From positions 136,278 through 200,277 of the forward strand of contig PAQI01000010.1 of assembly GCA_002709235.1 (NCBI GenBank): a DNA stretch of 64,000 bases, written 5' to 3'. The position numbers and the translations under genes are program-made. The notes below the pieces were generated by a model, which was not told the DNA's origin, did no database searches, and saw nothing but the letters and a program-made list of their open reading frames with translations. This DNA is from Hirschia sp. GTDB lineage: Bacteria > Pseudomonadota > Alphaproteobacteria > Caulobacterales > Hyphomonadaceae. Positions within the stretch are counted from its first letter, which is position 1, and each line of letters starts with the position of its first letter. Below are positions 62,662-64,000 of this stretch, one piece after another.

Positions 62662-64000
62662 ATGATACTTGATCAGGATGCCTGTTTTCGGGCGCTTCAG
62701 ACACGCGATGGACGATTTGACGGACGCATTTTCGTGGCAGTCCGAACGACGGGCATCTATTGCCGTCCGGTATGTCCGGCGCGTACGCCCTTGCGGCGCA
62801 ATGTTACCTTTTATGAAAGTGCGGCGGCAGCGCAGGAAAATGGCTATCGCCCCTGTTTGAGATGTCGGCCGGAAACAGCACCTGACCTTGGTGCCTGGAA
62901 TGGGACCAGCAATACCGTCAATCGCGCCATGCGGCTCATTGATCAGGGTGTCCTTGATCAGGGTGATGTGGAGAATCTTGCCGAACGCCTTGGTGTGGGT
63001 GAACGCCATTTGCGCCGCCTGTTCAAGCAACATCTTGGTGCGTCGCCGGTCGCGGTCGCGCAAACAAGGCGCGTATTGCTGGCCAAACAGCTTATCCACG
63101 AGACATTGCTGCCGATGTCTGAAATTGCACTGGCCTCCGGTTTCGGCAGCATCCGGCGGTTCAACGAGACCTTTCAACAGCTTTACGGAAAGCCTCCGAG
63201 CGCGTTGCGGCGATTGAACGGTCCCGAACACTCTGTTGGTTCTGGCGAAATCGTTCTGAAGCTGCGCTACAAGCCGCCTCTGGATTGGCCTGCAATGCTG
63301 GCATTCTTTCGACAGCGCCTGATCGTGCCGATAGAGAAGGTGGAGGGCGATAGTTATATGCGCACGATCTCACTTCAGGGAAAAACGGGCACGATCAAAC
63401 TGTCTCTTGGCTCATCATCAGAAATAAACGCCGCGATTGATTTTCCAGACCTGTCACTACTTCCCGACATCATATTTCGCATTCGCAGAGTTCTGGATCT
63501 GGGGCTGGCCCCGAATGCAATCAATAAGGATCTGGGATCGGATCCGATCCTGAAACCGCTGGTCGATGCGCGTCCAGGATTGCGATCGCCGGGTGCGTGG
63601 GACGTCTTTGAAATGGCGATACGTGCTGTGCTGGGCCAGCAGATCAGTGTGGCCGGCGCGGCCACGATTGGTGCGCGCCTGTGTGTGCGTCTTGGCGATG
63701 TTCAGGAGCGATTTGAAGAGCAGGGGCTGACACATACATTTCCATCAGCTGAGGCAATTGCAGGCGCTGACCTGACCGGCATCGGGATGCCGGGTGCGCG
63801 TGTACGAACACTTCAGGGGCTGGCCAGGGCGTCTCTTGCCGACCCTGCATTGCTGTCTCCCAGTCAATCACTGGAAGAAGCGGTTGAAACGCTTTGTGCC
63901 TTGCCCGGCATCGGACCTTGGAGTGCGCATTACATCGCACTGAGAGCCTTGCGCGAACCGGATGCCTTTCCTTCATCGGATATCGGGCTGATCAATGCAT
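62662..64000 (+). CDS. Ada-AlkA fusion: DNA-3-methyladenine glycosylase with methyl-sensor domain (3' end outside window)
   Basis: Runs off the window; 446 codons are visible. The order is an Ada metal-binding domain (about 1-80, with Cys in GIYCRPVCPAR and RPCLRCRPE, the four zinc Cys of Ada), an AraC-type helix-turn-helix (about 90-180: ENLAERLGVGERHLRRLFKQHLG, MSEIALASGFGSIRRFN), an AlkA N-terminal domain (about 190-290) and an HhH-GPD glycosylase domain (about 300 onwards). The helix-hairpin-helix GIGPWSAHYIAL and the catalytic Asp in FPSSDIGL are present. It should both sense methyl damage and cut out methylated bases. The start is ATG 62662. Such fusions are known in actinobacteria and alphaproteobacteria. 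Confidence 0.9.
   Translation, partial: MILDQDACFRALQTRDGRFDGRIFVAVRTTGIYCRPVCPARTPLRRNVTFYESAAAAQENGYRPCLRCRPETAPDLGAWNGTSNTVNRAMRLIDQGVLDQGDVENLAERLGVGERHLRRLFKQHLGASPVAVAQTRRVLLAKQLIHETLLPMSEIALASGFGSIRRFNETFQQLYGKPPSALRRLNGPEHSVGSGEIVLKLRYKPPLDWPAMLAFFRQRLIVPIEKVEGDSYMRTISLQGKTGTIKLSLGSSSEINAAIDFPDLSLLPDIIFRIRRVLDLGLAPNAINKDLGSDPILKPLVDARPGLRSPGAWDVFEMAIRAVLGQQISVAGAATIGARLCVRLGDVQERFEEQGLTHTFPSAEAIAGADLTGIGMPGARVRTLQGLARASLADPALLSPSQSLEEAVETLCALPGIGPWSAHYIALRALREPDAFPSSDIGLINA

Noticed and set aside
1..64000. CRISPR arrays, tRNA or rRNA genes, insertion sequences
   Set aside because: No regularly spaced repeats, no cloverleaf-like or rRNA segments and no transposase or integrase frames were seen in reading the window; short RNA genes could still have been missed.

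Overview
The window looks like chromosomal DNA of an alphaproteobacterium of the Caulobacterales type (Caulobacteraceae or Hyphomonadaceae). The evidence is a divK-pleD pair, a lipoprotein of the family first named from Caulobacter (CC0125/CC1285), a DinB with an N-terminal zinc ribbon, an ATP-type PEP carboxykinase, adjacent clpS-clpA, and three large TonB-dependent receptors. Base composition is moderate (roughly mid-50s % GC by eye). I see no rRNA, tRNA, CRISPR array, insertion sequence or phage gene.

Layout. (1) 441-5714, minus strand: an iron-siderophore operon in the order receptor, PKHD hydroxylase, exbB, exbD, exbD, tonB, with a Fur-like palindrome at its head. The second ExbD has Asn where the proton-carrying Asp is expected. 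(2) 6007-11125: an envelope or extracellular stress locus with an Asp/Ala-rich secreted protein, a beta-barrel, a subtilisin-like protease, an ECF sigma factor, its anti-sigma factor, a lipoprotein and a possible 37-residue protein. The sigma gene and the secreted-protein gene carry the same promoter-like element, GGAAT-N16-CGTC. (3) 11187-36294: about 25 kb of catabolic genes: two enoyl-CoA hydratases, a fused CoA-transferase, two acyl-CoA dehydrogenases, four SDRs, three sulfotransferase-family proteins, two DUF1214 proteins, a quinone-oxidoreductase-like protein, a P450, two TonB receptors, a double GntR regulator and a LuxR-type regulator. (4) 36387-50897: housekeeping genes (D-Ala-D-Ala carboxypeptidase, clpS-clpA, trhO, GST, HIT, GNAT-like, RidA, dinB, divK-pleD, rpmG, pckA, ohr-ohrR). 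(5) 50875-64000: Nudix, rnr, an ABC exporter, a TetR-controlled RND pump, ogt, and an Ada-AlkA fusion cut by the window end.

The strongest unexplained signal lies in region 3. A 12-base inverted repeat, TCCCA-WW-TGGGA, or a close variant, occurs five times. Every copy is intergenic and lies upstream of a transcription unit of the right-hand half (SDR 20166, sulfotransferase 20949, the SDR-sulfotransferase-DUF1214 operon, the luxR/acyl-CoA dehydrogenase divergent promoter, and the TonB receptor-sulfotransferase-SDR-DUF1214-P450 operon). This defines a likely local regulon, probably read by the LuxR-type protein that lies between two of the sites. The region contains the same gene trio twice (sulfotransferase, SDR, DUF1214). 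The genes suggest uptake and CoA-dependent breakdown of a bulky hydrophobic compound (steroid- or terpenoid-like is my guess); the substrate cannot be read from the sequence.
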